Shown here piece by piece: positions 25,549 to 33,744 of a stretch of 64,000 nt of DNA (position 1 is its first letter; each line of letters starts with the position of its first letter). This DNA comes from Enterobacter kobei. GTDB taxonomy: Bacteria > Pseudomonadota > Gammaproteobacteria > Enterobacterales > Enterobacteriaceae. The notes under the pieces are model-generated. The model was not told where the DNA came from, searched no databases, and was given only the letters and a program-made list of their open reading frames with translations. The translations under genes were made by a program, and so were the position numbers. Location: positions 3,348,001-3,412,000 of the forward strand of contig NZ_AP024590.1 in NCBI RefSeq assembly GCF_018323985.1, given 5' to 3'.

Positions 25549-26919
25549 TCACGCTTTCGCGCGGCGCATCACCTTAAAGGCGAGGAACAGGAACAGGATC
25601 CACACCGGCAGCAGGATGGCGGACGTCCGCATACTTTCCATGGTGCACATCAGGCCGAGGATCATCAGCAGGAAAGCGATGCACAGGTAATTGCTCGCCG
25701 GATAAAACAGCGCTTTAAACTGGGTATCACGCCCCTTGCGGCGCATGGCGGCGCGGAATTTAAGGTGCGCAAGGCAGATCATCATCCAGTTAAGCAGCAG
25801 CGTGGCCACCACCAGCGCCATCAGCAAACCGAAGGCTTCCTGCGGCAGCAGATAGTTCACCAGGATCACCAGCGAGGTGATCGCCGCCGACAGGAACAGA
25901 GAATTCACCGGCACGCCGCGTTTGTTCACGCGGGTTAAAAACGCCGGGGCGTTGCCCTGTACCGACAGCCCGAACAGCATGCGGCTGTTGGAGTACACGC
26001 CGCTGTTAAACACCGACAGCGACGCCACCAGAATAATGAAGTTCAGCGCCGAGGCGACAATGTTGCTGTCCATTTCATGGAAGATCATCACAAAGGGGCT
26101 GCTGTTAGCTTTCACGTCCACCCACGGATAGAGCGCTAACAGCACCACCAGCGAACCGATGTAAAACAGCAAAATGCGATACACCACCTGGTTCACCGCT
26201 TTCGGGATGGTGGTTTCCGGGGAGCTGGCTTCCGCCGCGGTGATGCCAATCAGCTCAAGGCCGCCAAAGGAGAACATGATCACCGCCAGCGACAGGATCA
26301 GCCCGTGCCAGCCGGTGGCCATAAAGCCGCCGTGTTGCCACAGATTCTCAATGCCCGCGCGCTCGCCGCCGGTGTCGGAGAACAGCAGCCACAGGCCAAA
26401 ACCGATCATGGCAATAATTGCCAGCACCTTGATCAGCGCAAACCAGAATTCCATTTCCCCGTACAGGCGGACGTTCACCAGATTGACGGCGTTGATAAGA
26501 ATAAAGAAGGTCGCCGCCCAGACCCAGGTCGGCACGTCTGGCAGCCAGAACTGCATGTAGATGCCCGCGGCGGTGAGTTCCGCCATGCCTACCAGCACGA
26601 ACATCACCCAGTAGTTCCAGCCGGAGAGGAAGCCCGCAAAAGGCCCCCAGTATTTATAAGCGAAATGGGAAAAGGATCCGGATACCGGCTCTTCGACCAC
26701 CATTTCACCTAACTGGCGCATGATCAAAAAGGCGATGATCCCCGCCAGCGCATAGCCGAGCAGCACCGCCGGGCCTGCCATCTGGATCGCCGGACCGATG
26801 CCGAGAAACAGCCCGGTACCAATCGCGCCGCCGAGGGCGATAAGCTGAATATGACGGTTTTTTAAACCCCGTTGCAGTGTCGGCCCGTTTTCCGGCGCGA
26901 CGTCTGACGCGTTTTTCAC
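25549..26919 (-). CDS. pheP: Phenylalanine-specific permease PheP
   Basis: A 456-residue amino acid permease of the APC superfamily with 12 membrane helices, very close to E. coli PheP (458). Diagnostic segments are GLKNRHIQLIALGGAIGTGL (residues ~19-38), the helix-1 GAIGTG motif, VVEEPVSGSF and FSFGGLELIGITAAEA. It imports phenylalanine with protons. In Salmonella pheP lies close to ramRA, and here the two are also only about 9 kb apart. Upstream of its ATG lies the end of the TonB receptor gene. Confidence 0.96.
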   Translation of the reverse strand: MKNASDVAPENGPTLQRGLKNRHIQLIALGGAIGTGLFLGIGPAIQMAGPAVLLGYALAGIIAFLIMRQLGEMVVEEPVSGSFSHFAYKYWGPFAGFLSGWNYWVMFVLVGMAELTAAGIYMQFWLPDVPTWVWAATFFILINAVNLVNVRLYGEMEFWFALIKVLAIIAMIGFGLWLLFSDTGGERAGIENLWQHGGFMATGWHGLILSLAVIMFSFGGLELIGITAAEASSPETTIPKAVNQVVYRILLFYIGSLVVLLALYPWVDVKANSSPFVMIFHEMDSNIVASALNFIILVASLSVFNSGVYSNSRMLFGLSVQGNAPAFLTRVNKRGVPVNSLFLSAAITSLVILVNYLLPQEAFGLLMALVVATLLLNWMMICLAHLKFRAAMRRKGRDTQFKALFYPASNYLCIAFLLMILGLMCTMESMRTSAILLPVWILFLFLAFKVMRRAKA

Positions 26920-27024
26920 GTCTTTCCCCTGTGTCTTTTATTTGAAGGGGCACGTTTTAACATTTAGCGCCGGAGGTAGCAATTATGATGGGCGTCCCTG
27001 CCCGTCATAACGAGGTGCAAGGGA

Positions 27025-29217
27025 TCAGAAATCGTAGCTCATGGAAACTTTCAGCGTGCGTCCCTCACCCTGGAAAATATAGGTGCCGAGATCTTCCACA
27101 CCGGACCAGTATTTCTCATTGGTGACGTTATCGACGCCCACGCGCCAGACCATGTCGTTCTGCGCCTCGTTAAGACGCATACGGTAACGCATGCCGAGAT
27201 CCAGCGTGGTGTAACTGTCGAGTTTCTTCGTGTTGGCGGCGTTGGCGTACTGCGAGCCGGTATGGTTAACGCGGGCGGTGGCGGTCAGGCCGTCCACCGG
27301 TTTGATGTCGTACTCCGCCCCCAGCACCATATAGACATTCGGCACGCCGATGGCATCTTTGCCGTCGTTGATACCGTCTTTGGTGCGGGTCATTTCCGGA
27401 TCGATCCAGGTGGTACTGCCGTTCAGACGCAGCCCGAGCACCGGCTCGCCAAACACATTCAGCTCCAGGCCACGGTTACGCTGTTCGCCGTCCAGCCCGT
27501 AACGCTTTGTGCTGCTGTCCAGAATGGCGGAGGGCTTTTTGATTTCAAACAGCGCCAGCGTCCCGCCGATGCGACCATAGTCGACCTTCACGCCCACTTC
27601 GTTTTGCTTCGCGTGAATGATACCGACGGATTCAAAGGCGTTAGCCGCGTCTTTCGGCGCATTGCTGCCCGGCTGTAAAGATTCGGTATGGTTGGCGTAG
27701 AACGCTACCTGTTCCCACGGCTTGTACACCAGGCCATAGGTCGGCATCCAGCGGCTTTCGGTGTAGCGCGCGCTGAGGGTTTCCGCGCCTGTGGCGTTGC
27801 TGTAGTTACGCACCACCACTTTTTGATGGCGAGCGGCAACGGTCAGTTGCAGGCGGTCATCCAGTACGCCCAGCGTATCGCTGAACAGCCAGCCCTGCGT
27901 GCGGTTGCGGCTGGTGGTTAAGGGATCGAAGTAGTTGCCGCCGACGGTGTTATAACCCGGACGCGATACGCTGTCGGTATCATAGATATTGATCCGCGGG
28001 CGGTTCGCTTCTGAGGTCGAACGCCACGCGGTGTTGTCTTTTTTGGTCAGCGCCGAGTAACCGGCATTCACCTTGTGCGAAACCACGCCGGTATCAAACT
28101 GCCCGCGCAGACCCGCCATGCCGCTGAAGGAGTCGGAAATACGGTTGGTGTCCAGACGACCAATCCACGCATCGCCCTGCTTATTGATGATCTCCGGTGA
28201 GCTGTATACCCCGGTTTCATGGGCATGTTGACCGCCAAACGCCGTGTACGCGGTCCAGGCATCCGTCACATCAAACTCGGCACGCGCCATACCGAATTCG
28301 TTTTCGATATCGCTGTAGCCCCACTGCTGGCTGTAATTGTGCGTGGCATCCGGCAGCTCAGGAATGAAATCGACCTTGCTGATCTTGATGCCGACGTTGC
28401 TGCCGTGGAAGGTTTTCTTCTGGTAGCCCACGTCCAGCGAAGTGCGCAGGCGATCACCGCGATAATCCAGCCCGATAGCGGCAAGCGTGGTGCGGCGATG
28501 ATCGTCATCCACCGCGCCCTCGCCTTCCCGGTGCAGCAGGTTGACCCGCGCGCCGAACTGGTTGTCATCGCCAAAACGACGCCCCAGATCCAGCGAAGTG
28601 CCGATCTGCGCCTGGCTGGTGTAATCCACGCCAACACGGGTGATCGGCGTGTCTTCCGCATGCTTTGGTTCAAGGTTGATCATGCCGCCCACACCGCTGG
28701 CCGCCGCACCGTTCAGCAGGCCGTTCGCGCCTTTGAAGATCTCCACGCGTTCCAGCATCTGCGTATCCACGACCTGACGCGGCACGATGCCCGGCAGACC
28801 GCCCATGGTCATGTCGTCGCCATCGAGCTTAAAGCCGCGAATACGGTAGGTTTCCGCGAAGTTGCCGTAGCCCTGCACCGCCTGAACACCGGCGTCATTG
28901 CTGACCACATCGGCAATCGTTTTTGCCTGTTGATCCTCCACCGCTTTCGCGGTGTAACCGATGACGTTGAACGGCACGTCCATGGCGTTTTGCTCGCCGA
29001 GCATCCCCAGTCGCCCGCCGTGCGCCACCTGACCGTCCAGGTAGGCAGGAACCAGCCGATCGCCGCCAGCGACAAAATCGCTGCCCGCCGCCTGAACCAC
29101 AATCGTATCTTCCGTCGCCGCCGGCGCCTGATTTTCCGCCGCCGCGGTATGGGTTACGGCACCGATCGCCAGCGCCAGCAACGTCTTATGCAAAGGAGCA
29201 GTACTGTTCATTGTCAT
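27025..29217 (-). CDS. TonB-dependent siderophore-type outer-membrane receptor
   Basis: A 730-residue TonB-dependent transporter of the siderophore receptor class. The signal peptide ends ...HTAAA at about residue 27, and a candidate TonB box DTIVV lies near residue 37. A plug domain (about 70-190) contains RIRGFKLDG and VEIFKGANGLLNG. A 22-strand barrel ends in the aromatic terminus SMSYDF needed for BAM insertion. The ligand is not identifiable, though plug features resemble catecholate/hydroxamate receptors. It follows a YncE-like lipoprotein gene, with a hairpin terminator between them, beside a Fur-regulated RyhB-like RNA, so iron uptake is the likely role. Confidence 0.9.
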   Translation of the reverse strand: MTMNSTAPLHKTLLALAIGAVTHTAAAENQAPAATEDTIVVQAAGSDFVAGGDRLVPAYLDGQVAHGGRLGMLGEQNAMDVPFNVIGYTAKAVEDQQAKTIADVVSNDAGVQAVQGYGNFAETYRIRGFKLDGDDMTMGGLPGIVPRQVVDTQMLERVEIFKGANGLLNGAAASGVGGMINLEPKHAEDTPITRVGVDYTSQAQIGTSLDLGRRFGDDNQFGARVNLLHREGEGAVDDDHRRTTLAAIGLDYRGDRLRTSLDVGYQKKTFHGSNVGIKISKVDFIPELPDATHNYSQQWGYSDIENEFGMARAEFDVTDAWTAYTAFGGQHAHETGVYSSPEIINKQGDAWIGRLDTNRISDSFSGMAGLRGQFDTGVVSHKVNAGYSALTKKDNTAWRSTSEANRPRINIYDTDSVSRPGYNTVGGNYFDPLTTSRNRTQGWLFSDTLGVLDDRLQLTVAARHQKVVVRNYSNATGAETLSARYTESRWMPTYGLVYKPWEQVAFYANHTESLQPGSNAPKDAANAFESVGIIHAKQNEVGVKVDYGRIGGTLALFEIKKPSAILDSSTKRYGLDGEQRNRGLELNVFGEPVLGLRLNGSTTWIDPEMTRTKDGINDGKDAIGVPNVYMVLGAEYDIKPVDGLTATARVNHTGSQYANAANTKKLDSYTTLDLGMRYRMRLNEAQNDMVWRVGVDNVTNEKYWSGVEDLGTYIFQGEGRTLKVSMSYDF

Positions 29218-29235
29218 CTTTTATGAGAAAGGGAT

Positions 29236-29255
29236 AAAAGGCCCGTCGCCGGGCC
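29236..29255 (-). terminator. Intra-operon terminator/attenuator between the lipoprotein and receptor genes
   Basis: On the minus strand, GGCCCG-GCGA-CGGGCC is followed by TTTT. It sits 8 bases after the lipoprotein stop and 19 bases before the receptor start, so it would cut or reduce transcription into the receptor gene unless read through. Confidence 0.65.
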
Positions 29256-29262
29256 GGTTCGG

Positions 29263-30354
29263 TTATTTATTCAGGTCAATGCGAACGACGCTGTCCGGGC
29301 CTTTGGTGGAGTGATCTTTATTAAACGCCTGCTTCACCGTGACATAGAGCGTCTGACCATCCGCCGAGAGCAGCAGGCTGTTCGGATGCGGCGGCAGATC
29401 CCAGGATTTTTTTACCGCGTAAGTGGTGGCGTCGAGGCTCAGCACTTTGCCGGAATCACGCTGGGAAATATAAAGTTCGTTGCGTGTGGCGTTGAATTTC
29501 ACCGCCAGGGAATCGCCGACCGGGAGTTGTTTGATCACCGTGCCGGTCGTGATATCCAGCACCAGCGTGGTTTTGGCTTTTGAGTTATCGGTGACGAACA
29601 GGCGGCCCGTCGCGCTGTCTTCTGCGATATTCAGCAGCAGAGCCGTTTTTTCGCCGAGCGGTTTCCAGCGTTTTTCGATGCGGTTGTTGCGTGGGTTGAT
29701 CACCAGGATCTCACCGCCGCCGTTGACGGCATAAATGCGCCCGGTTTTTTGCGAATAATGCAGACCGGTCATCCATTTACCGGTGTTTTTGATGCGCGTT
29801 TTCAGCTTCATGGTTTTCGCATCCACCACCCAGATCAGCGCCGGATCCGCTACTGCGCCGATATACAGCAGGCCGTTGTGCAGCAGCACCTGACGTGCGC
29901 CGTACGGGAAGCCTTCCGGGTTACGCTCCGGGAACAGGGCGCGGTCAATCACTTTGCCGTCGGCGGTGGCGATCGCGCTGATCCCAGCGTCCAGCGAGTT
30001 GGTGACATACAACGTGTTGCCGTCGGCGGAAATCTCCACGCCGAAGTTTTTCAGATCGGTATGGGTGACGCCGAGGGTTTTCAGGGTTTTCGCATCGAGT
30101 TTGTAGATCATCCCGCCCTGCACATCTTTGAAGCCTTCGGCACTGGCGACATAGAGCGCGTCGCCCGTCGGGCTTAAGGCCAGCTCGTATACCCCTTCTG
30201 CCAGCACGCGTTTCACGACGCTGTTGTCAGCCTGCGCGATGGTGGGGGGTTTTGGCGCGTCAGCCGCTTTTTTAGTGTCGGATGGGTGCGGCGCGCTACA
30301 CCCGCTCAGGGCAACCGCAACCAGCAGTGCCAGTGCAGACGTTTTCATTTTCAT
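29263..30354 (-). CDS. YncE-like beta-propeller lipoprotein
   Basis: A 363-residue protein with a lipobox (VALSGC, lipidated Cys19) followed by a seven-bladed YVTN-type propeller (blade motifs such as NTLYVTNSLDAGISAI and QTLYVTVKQAF). It resembles E. coli YncE, an iron-repressed periplasmic propeller beside the receptor gene yncD, but is lipid-anchored rather than soluble. AAAGGA lies eight bases before the ATG. The pairing with a TonB receptor recapitulates yncE-yncD, with only distant receptor similarity. A role in handling the receptor's ligand is an inference. Confidence 0.85.
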   Translation of the reverse strand: MKMKTSALALLVAVALSGCSAPHPSDTKKAADAPKPPTIAQADNSVVKRVLAEGVYELALSPTGDALYVASAEGFKDVQGGMIYKLDAKTLKTLGVTHTDLKNFGVEISADGNTLYVTNSLDAGISAIATADGKVIDRALFPERNPEGFPYGARQVLLHNGLLYIGAVADPALIWVVDAKTMKLKTRIKNTGKWMTGLHYSQKTGRIYAVNGGGEILVINPRNNRIEKRWKPLGEKTALLLNIAEDSATGRLFVTDNSKAKTTLVLDITTGTVIKQLPVGDSLAVKFNATRNELYISQRDSGKVLSLDATTYAVKKSWDLPPHPNSLLLSADGQTLYVTVKQAFNKDHSTKGPDSVVRIDLNK

Positions 30355-30419
30355 GTGGAAAATCCTTTGCCTTCAATGCGAATAGTCAGGGGGTAGCGCC
30401 AGCGCGCTATAACAATAAA

Positions 30420-30443
30420 GAGAATGAGAACTATACGCATTAT
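30420..30443. promoter_or_regulatory. Weak Fur-box-like sequence upstream of the lipoprotein-receptor genes
   Basis: GAGAAT-GAGAAC-TATACG-CATTAT contains two hexamers close to the Fur unit GATAAT and a reversed one (CATTAT against ATTATC). It is 66-89 bases before the lipoprotein ATG. The match is partial. Confidence 0.4.
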
Positions 30444-30543
30444 GTTTGAGCAAGCAAGATCATTTGCCTCAATCCATAACGAATTGTCAGCAATGGTAAA
30501 CGGGCTGCTGAAGAGGGGTAAAAAATCCGCAATAAAGAAGGGG

Positions 30544-30572
30544 TTGATAGTTCAGATGATAAGGATTATCTT
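30544..30572 (+). promoter_or_regulatory. Sigma-70 promoter of the RyhB-like sRNA
   Basis: The -35 TTGATA (30544-30549), a 17-base spacer and the -10 TATCTT (30567-30572) predict a start near 30579. The Fur box covers the spacer and -10. Confidence 0.7.
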
Positions 30573-30576
30573 TCTC
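30558..30576. promoter_or_regulatory. Fur box of the RyhB-like sRNA
   Basis: GATAAGGATTATCTTTCTC matches the 19-base consensus GATAATGATAATCATTATC at 15 positions and overlaps the promoter -10, the arrangement expected for Fur repression of ryhB. Confidence 0.8.
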
Positions 30577-30578
30577 AT

Positions 30579-30673
30579 TACTGAATAGTTGAGCAAAACA
30601 CTCAGGTATTCAGCACGACATTGCTCACATTGCTTCCAGTATTATGTTGCCCGCCTCGTGCGGGCTTTTTTTT
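30579..30673 (+). ncRNA. ryhB: RyhB-family iron-responsive small RNA
   Basis: A Fur-controlled Hfq-dependent sRNA that represses iron-using proteins when iron is scarce. The core at 30613-30643 (starting GCACGACATTGCTC and ending GCTTCCAGTATTA) appears identical, over about 31 bases, to the conserved pairing core of E. coli RyhB. It is followed by a GC terminator hairpin and eight T's (30649-30673), the Hfq-binding 3' end. The 5' part differs from E. coli ryhB and the locus is not the E. coli one (next to yhhY/yhhX), so this may be a second copy comparable to Salmonella RyhB-2. The predicted length is about 95 nt. Confidence 0.9.
30649..30673 (+). terminator. Rho-independent terminator of the RyhB-like sRNA
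   Basis: GCCCGC-CTCGT-GCGGGC is followed by eight T's. It is also positioned before the sia operon promoter, insulating it. Confidence 0.92.
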
Positions 30674-30727
30674 GCCCTGCTCCGCCGCCCCTGCCACTGC
30701 AATAAAAGCGTCATACACGCCCTGTAC

Positions 30728-30746
30728 GATTAGGATAATTCTTATC
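30728..30746. promoter_or_regulatory. Fur-box-like sequence overlapping the siaABCD promoter
   Basis: GATTAGGATAATTCTTATC matches the Fur consensus at 15 of 19 positions. The hexamer GATAAT at 30734-30739 looks like the -10 of the sia operon promoter, which would put the start of transcription about 12-20 bases before the first codon. No convincing -35 is seen, so an activator may be needed. Confidence 0.65.
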
Positions 30747-30757
30747 TCAGGGAACGC

Positions 30758-31975
30758 GTGGTTTTCATGGATATTCCTCTTTCCTCCCGGCAGCTTAACG
30801 CGGGAATGTTGCGTATTGATGTTCCCCACGTCACGCCCGATTCGACAAATCTGCGGGTGATGGCGCTGTTCAATGAACATCACTCGCTGATTGGTCTGCC
30901 GGTGCTGGAAAACAACCGTCCGCTCGGCATGATCAACCGCCATATCTTTCTCTCGCAGATGAGCCGCCCGTTCTTTCATGAGCTTTACGATCAAAAAAGC
31001 TGTATCGCGTTTATGGATAAAACGCCGCTGATCGTCGAAGCCCGCGCCGGGCTGGATTATCTGGCCGCGCAGGTGGTGGAAACCGGTGATAAAGCGGTGA
31101 CGGAAGGATTTATCCTGACGGAGGACGGCCAGTACATCGGCATTGGTCTGGGCATCGACCTCATCAAAACCGTGTCGGATTTACAGGCCAGACAGCATTT
31201 CCAGCTCATGCAGAGCCTCGAATATGCGCGGGTGATCCAGGAGTCGATGCTCAACCGTTCCCGGCAGAGCATTGAGGAAACCCTTAACGACTGGTGCCTG
31301 TTCTGGCAGCCGCGCGACTGCGTGGGGGGCGATATTTATGCTTTTCGCCGCGATGAACGGGGCTGGCTGGCGGTGATCGCCGACTGTACCGGTCACGGCG
31401 TTCCCGGCGCGTTTATGACCTTTATCTTCGCCTCGGCGCTGGAAAAAGCACTAACCGAGGCCGCGCCCCACGAGCCAGAGCGCCTGCTCGCCGTTATCAA
31501 CCGCTATATCAAACAGACGCTCAGCCAGCTCCACCCCACCGCTGACCTCAGCCAGTCTAACGACGGCTGCGACGCGATTGCGCTGTATGTCGATAACCAC
31601 AACGCGCAGATGATCTGGGCGAATGCGCAGATGCACGCCTTTGTGCTGGGGGCGCAGGCGGAAGACGTCTGCGTGCTGGAGGCGGATCGTAAAGGCCTGG
31701 GGTACAGCGATACCTCGTCGGATCAACAGTGGCGTCGCTATCAGCGCCCGCTCGTTAAGGGCGATCGGGTGTTGATTGTCACCGACGGATTGACCGATCA
31801 GATCGGCGGCGAGCGGGGCATTATGCTTGGTAAAAAACGCATTCAGTCGCTATTACTCCAGGAAAGGCACCTGCCAATGCAGGATCTTTCCCGTGCACTG
31901 GCGGCGGCGTTGCAGACCTGGCAGGGACAGGAGTTGTCGCGGGACGACATCACCTGGTTTGGTTTTCGCTGGTGA
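30758..31975 (+). CDS. siaA: SiaA-type PP2C/SpoIIE serine/threonine phosphatase with CBS-like sensor
   Basis: Residues ~150-405 form a PP2C/SpoIIE phosphatase. Metal-binding motifs are DCVGGD (187-192), ADCTGHG (208-214), TDGLTDQ (342-348) and RDDIT (395-399). By homology it removes phosphate from SiaC and so enables the cyclase. Residues ~15-140 look like a pair of CBS-type repeats (GLPVLENNRPLGMINRHIFL; GFILTEDGQYIGIGLG) rather than the membrane and HAMP segments of Pseudomonas SiaA, so this protein is soluble. The start is GTG 30758 (AGGGA four bases upstream) or ATG 30767. The stop overlaps siaB by four bases (GTGA). Confidence 0.87.
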   Translation: MVFMDIPLSSRQLNAGMLRIDVPHVTPDSTNLRVMALFNEHHSLIGLPVLENNRPLGMINRHIFLSQMSRPFFHELYDQKSCIAFMDKTPLIVEARAGLDYLAAQVVETGDKAVTEGFILTEDGQYIGIGLGIDLIKTVSDLQARQHFQLMQSLEYARVIQESMLNRSRQSIEETLNDWCLFWQPRDCVGGDIYAFRRDERGWLAVIADCTGHGVPGAFMTFIFASALEKALTEAAPHEPERLLAVINRYIKQTLSQLHPTADLSQSNDGCDAIALYVDNHNAQMIWANAQMHAFVLGAQAEDVCVLEADRKGLGYSDTSSDQQWRRYQRPLVKGDRVLIVTDGLTDQIGGERGIMLGKKRIQSLLLQERHLPMQDLSRALAAALQTWQGQELSRDDITWFGFRW

Positions 31976-32565
31976 GTAATGAGATGAAATTTAACGACCT
32001 TCTGGCGAAAGAGGCGGTGTTGCTGCCGCTGATCAGCCTGCAACGGCAAAGCGCCGTCGAACTGTTTTACACCGGCTATTTTTCCCAGGCACATATTGTA
32101 TCAATGGGGGATGTGGTGCGGGCGTGGCTGGACAAACATGAAGCCTCGCTGCCCCTGCGCCGCCGTCTGTTTTCGGTCTTTATCGAGATGGGCCAGAACA
32201 TCGTGCGCTACTCCTGCGATGAGCGTTATCTCGGCTGTGGTGCTGACGAGCTGCGTTTCGGCTCGCTGTGCTTACACACCGATGCCGGTCACTATTATCT
32301 GGAAACCGCCAATCTGGTCGGGCACGAAGCCTCTTCATTACTGCAAAATAATCTCGACGTGCTGCGTACCATGAGCCAGGCCGAAATCAAACAGGCCTGG
32401 AAAGAAGGGTTGCGTAGTGAAGCGCCGACCACCAGCAAAGGCGCGAACATTGGATTGTTGACCATGGCGCGGGAGACCAGCGAGCCGCTGGAATATCGCA
32501 TTCATCCTTTAGCGGCCAGTTCGTTGTCCGCTTTTCATCTTAAGGCCACTTTCGCCCATGACTGA
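31972..32565 (+). CDS. siaB: SiaB-family serine/threonine protein kinase
   Basis: A 197-residue GHKL-type kinase domain protein of the SiaB family (DUF6272). The N-box-like helix IEMGQNIVRYS (71-81) and the glycine-rich GANIGLLTMAR (157-167) are visible. In Pseudomonas aeruginosa SiaB phosphorylates SiaC, opposing SiaA. The GTG start overlaps the siaA stop; an ATG four codons in is a fallback. It overlaps siaC by eight bases, so the operon is tightly coupled. Confidence 0.86.
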   Translation: MSNEMKFNDLLAKEAVLLPLISLQRQSAVELFYTGYFSQAHIVSMGDVVRAWLDKHEASLPLRRRLFSVFIEMGQNIVRYSCDERYLGCGADELRFGSLCLHTDAGHYYLETANLVGHEASSLLQNNLDVLRTMSQAEIKQAWKEGLRSEAPTTSKGANIGLLTMARETSEPLEYRIHPLAASSLSAFHLKATFAHD

Positions 32566-32974
32566 TATGACCCTGACGCCCGCTATTGTGCTGGCAGCTA
32601 CGCCCGCCACGCCGGACGTGAATTTTGATTTTGCGGCCCGCCGCCTGGTGCTGAAAGGTGAATCCTGGCCGGAAAACGCCGCCGCCTTTTACCGTCCGCT
32701 TTTACAGGCGGTGGAGAGCTGGCTGGAGGAACAACCGTCGGGCAGCGCACCGCTGCAACTGCACGTGGCACTCAGCTATTTCAACAGCTCCAGCACCAAA
32801 CTGCTGTTTGAGTTTTTCGAACTACTGAACGGTTTTGCCCTGCGGGGAAAAGTCTGTGAGCTGCACTGGTACTACGACGCGGACGATGATATCTCAGAAG
32901 AGTTTGGTCAGGAAGTGGGTATGGATTTCCCGGCCCTTGCCGTCGTTATGCAACCGGAACTGAGCGCATGCTAG
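32558..32974 (+). CDS. siaC: SiaC-family regulatory phosphoprotein (DUF1987)
   Basis: A 138-residue STAS/SpoIIAA-like protein. The family signature LSYFNSSSTK lies at residues 72-81. The phosphorylated residue in Pseudomonas SiaC is a Thr in this loop; here Thr80 or a neighbouring Ser would be the candidate. Unphosphorylated SiaC binds and activates the SiaD cyclase. The C-terminal half carries acidic residues (YYDADDDISEEFGQEV). It lies between the kinase and cyclase with overlaps on both sides. Confidence 0.87.
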   Translation: MTDMTLTPAIVLAATPATPDVNFDFAARRLVLKGESWPENAAAFYRPLLQAVESWLEEQPSGSAPLQLHVALSYFNSSSTKLLFEFFELLNGFALRGKVCELHWYYDADDDISEEFGQEVGMDFPALAVVMQPELSAC

Positions 32975-33744
32975 ATATTAATGAGCTTTTTCAGGAAGAG
33001 TACACTGTCCTTGAGGACGCCCGCATTGCCGCCGCCAGTGCGCAACTGCCCGCAGAGGTTTGCCGCGAAAAGCTGTGGACTATTGCAAAGCACTATCAGC
33101 GTTTGATCCGTGAGTCTTACCGCCTCATCTCCCGCAGCGATCGCGCCGAGCGTGAGTTAACGCGCATGAACGATGAACTGCAAAAGCTGGCGGCGAAGCT
33201 GGAATATGAAGCGACGCACGATCCGCTCACAGCGGTGTATAACCGCAGCGCCATCATCCATCAGATTGATAACGCCCTGCGCATCGGCAATGTGGCACTC
33301 ATCCTGCTGGATATCGACCATTTTAAACGTATCAACGACGAGTATGGCCATCCGACGGGCGATCGGGTGATCTGCGCGCTGGTGTCACGGGTGCGGCGGG
33401 CGCTGCCGGATCACGCTTCAATCGGGCGGGTCGGCGGGGAAGAGTTTACGATTTTACTGCCTGGCGCGCGCATTGAAGACGCGATGCTGATCGCCAGTTA
33501 TCTGCATGCGTCGCTGAACGCCGCGCCGCTGGAATGCCTGCCGGATCAGTACGTCACCGCCAGTTTCGGCGTCAGTTTAGGGGCGCGCAACAGCGATTTC
33601 GAAAGTCTGTATTCGGCAGCGGATACGGCACTGTACGACGCGAAAAGGCGTGGCCGTAATCAGGTGGCATTGCAGGGGGATTTTTTTCGTGCGGACGTAA
33701 AAAAACCTCACATCGCTGCAAGGCTTTCAATTGGTCAGGATTAA
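32968..33744 (+). CDS. siaD: SiaD-type diguanylate cyclase
   Basis: A 258-residue soluble GGDEF protein. Residues ~1-80 are helical and form the coiled-coil stalk that binds SiaC. The cyclase domain starts at EATHDPLTAVYNR (81-93), with LDIDHFKRINDEYGH and an active GGEEF at 156-160. No RxxD inhibition site is found in the usual place before GGEEF (residues read RALPDHASIG). It makes c-di-GMP from GTP, promoting aggregation or biofilm in Pseudomonas. Last gene of the operon; its end overlaps the convergent small gene by four bases. Confidence 0.88.
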   Translation: MLDINELFQEEYTVLEDARIAAASAQLPAEVCREKLWTIAKHYQRLIRESYRLISRSDRAERELTRMNDELQKLAAKLEYEATHDPLTAVYNRSAIIHQIDNALRIGNVALILLDIDHFKRINDEYGHPTGDRVICALVSRVRRALPDHASIGRVGGEEFTILLPGARIEDAMLIASYLHASLNAAPLECLPDQYVTASFGVSLGARNSDFESLYSAADTALYDAKRRGRNQVALQGDFFRADVKKPHIAARLSIGQD

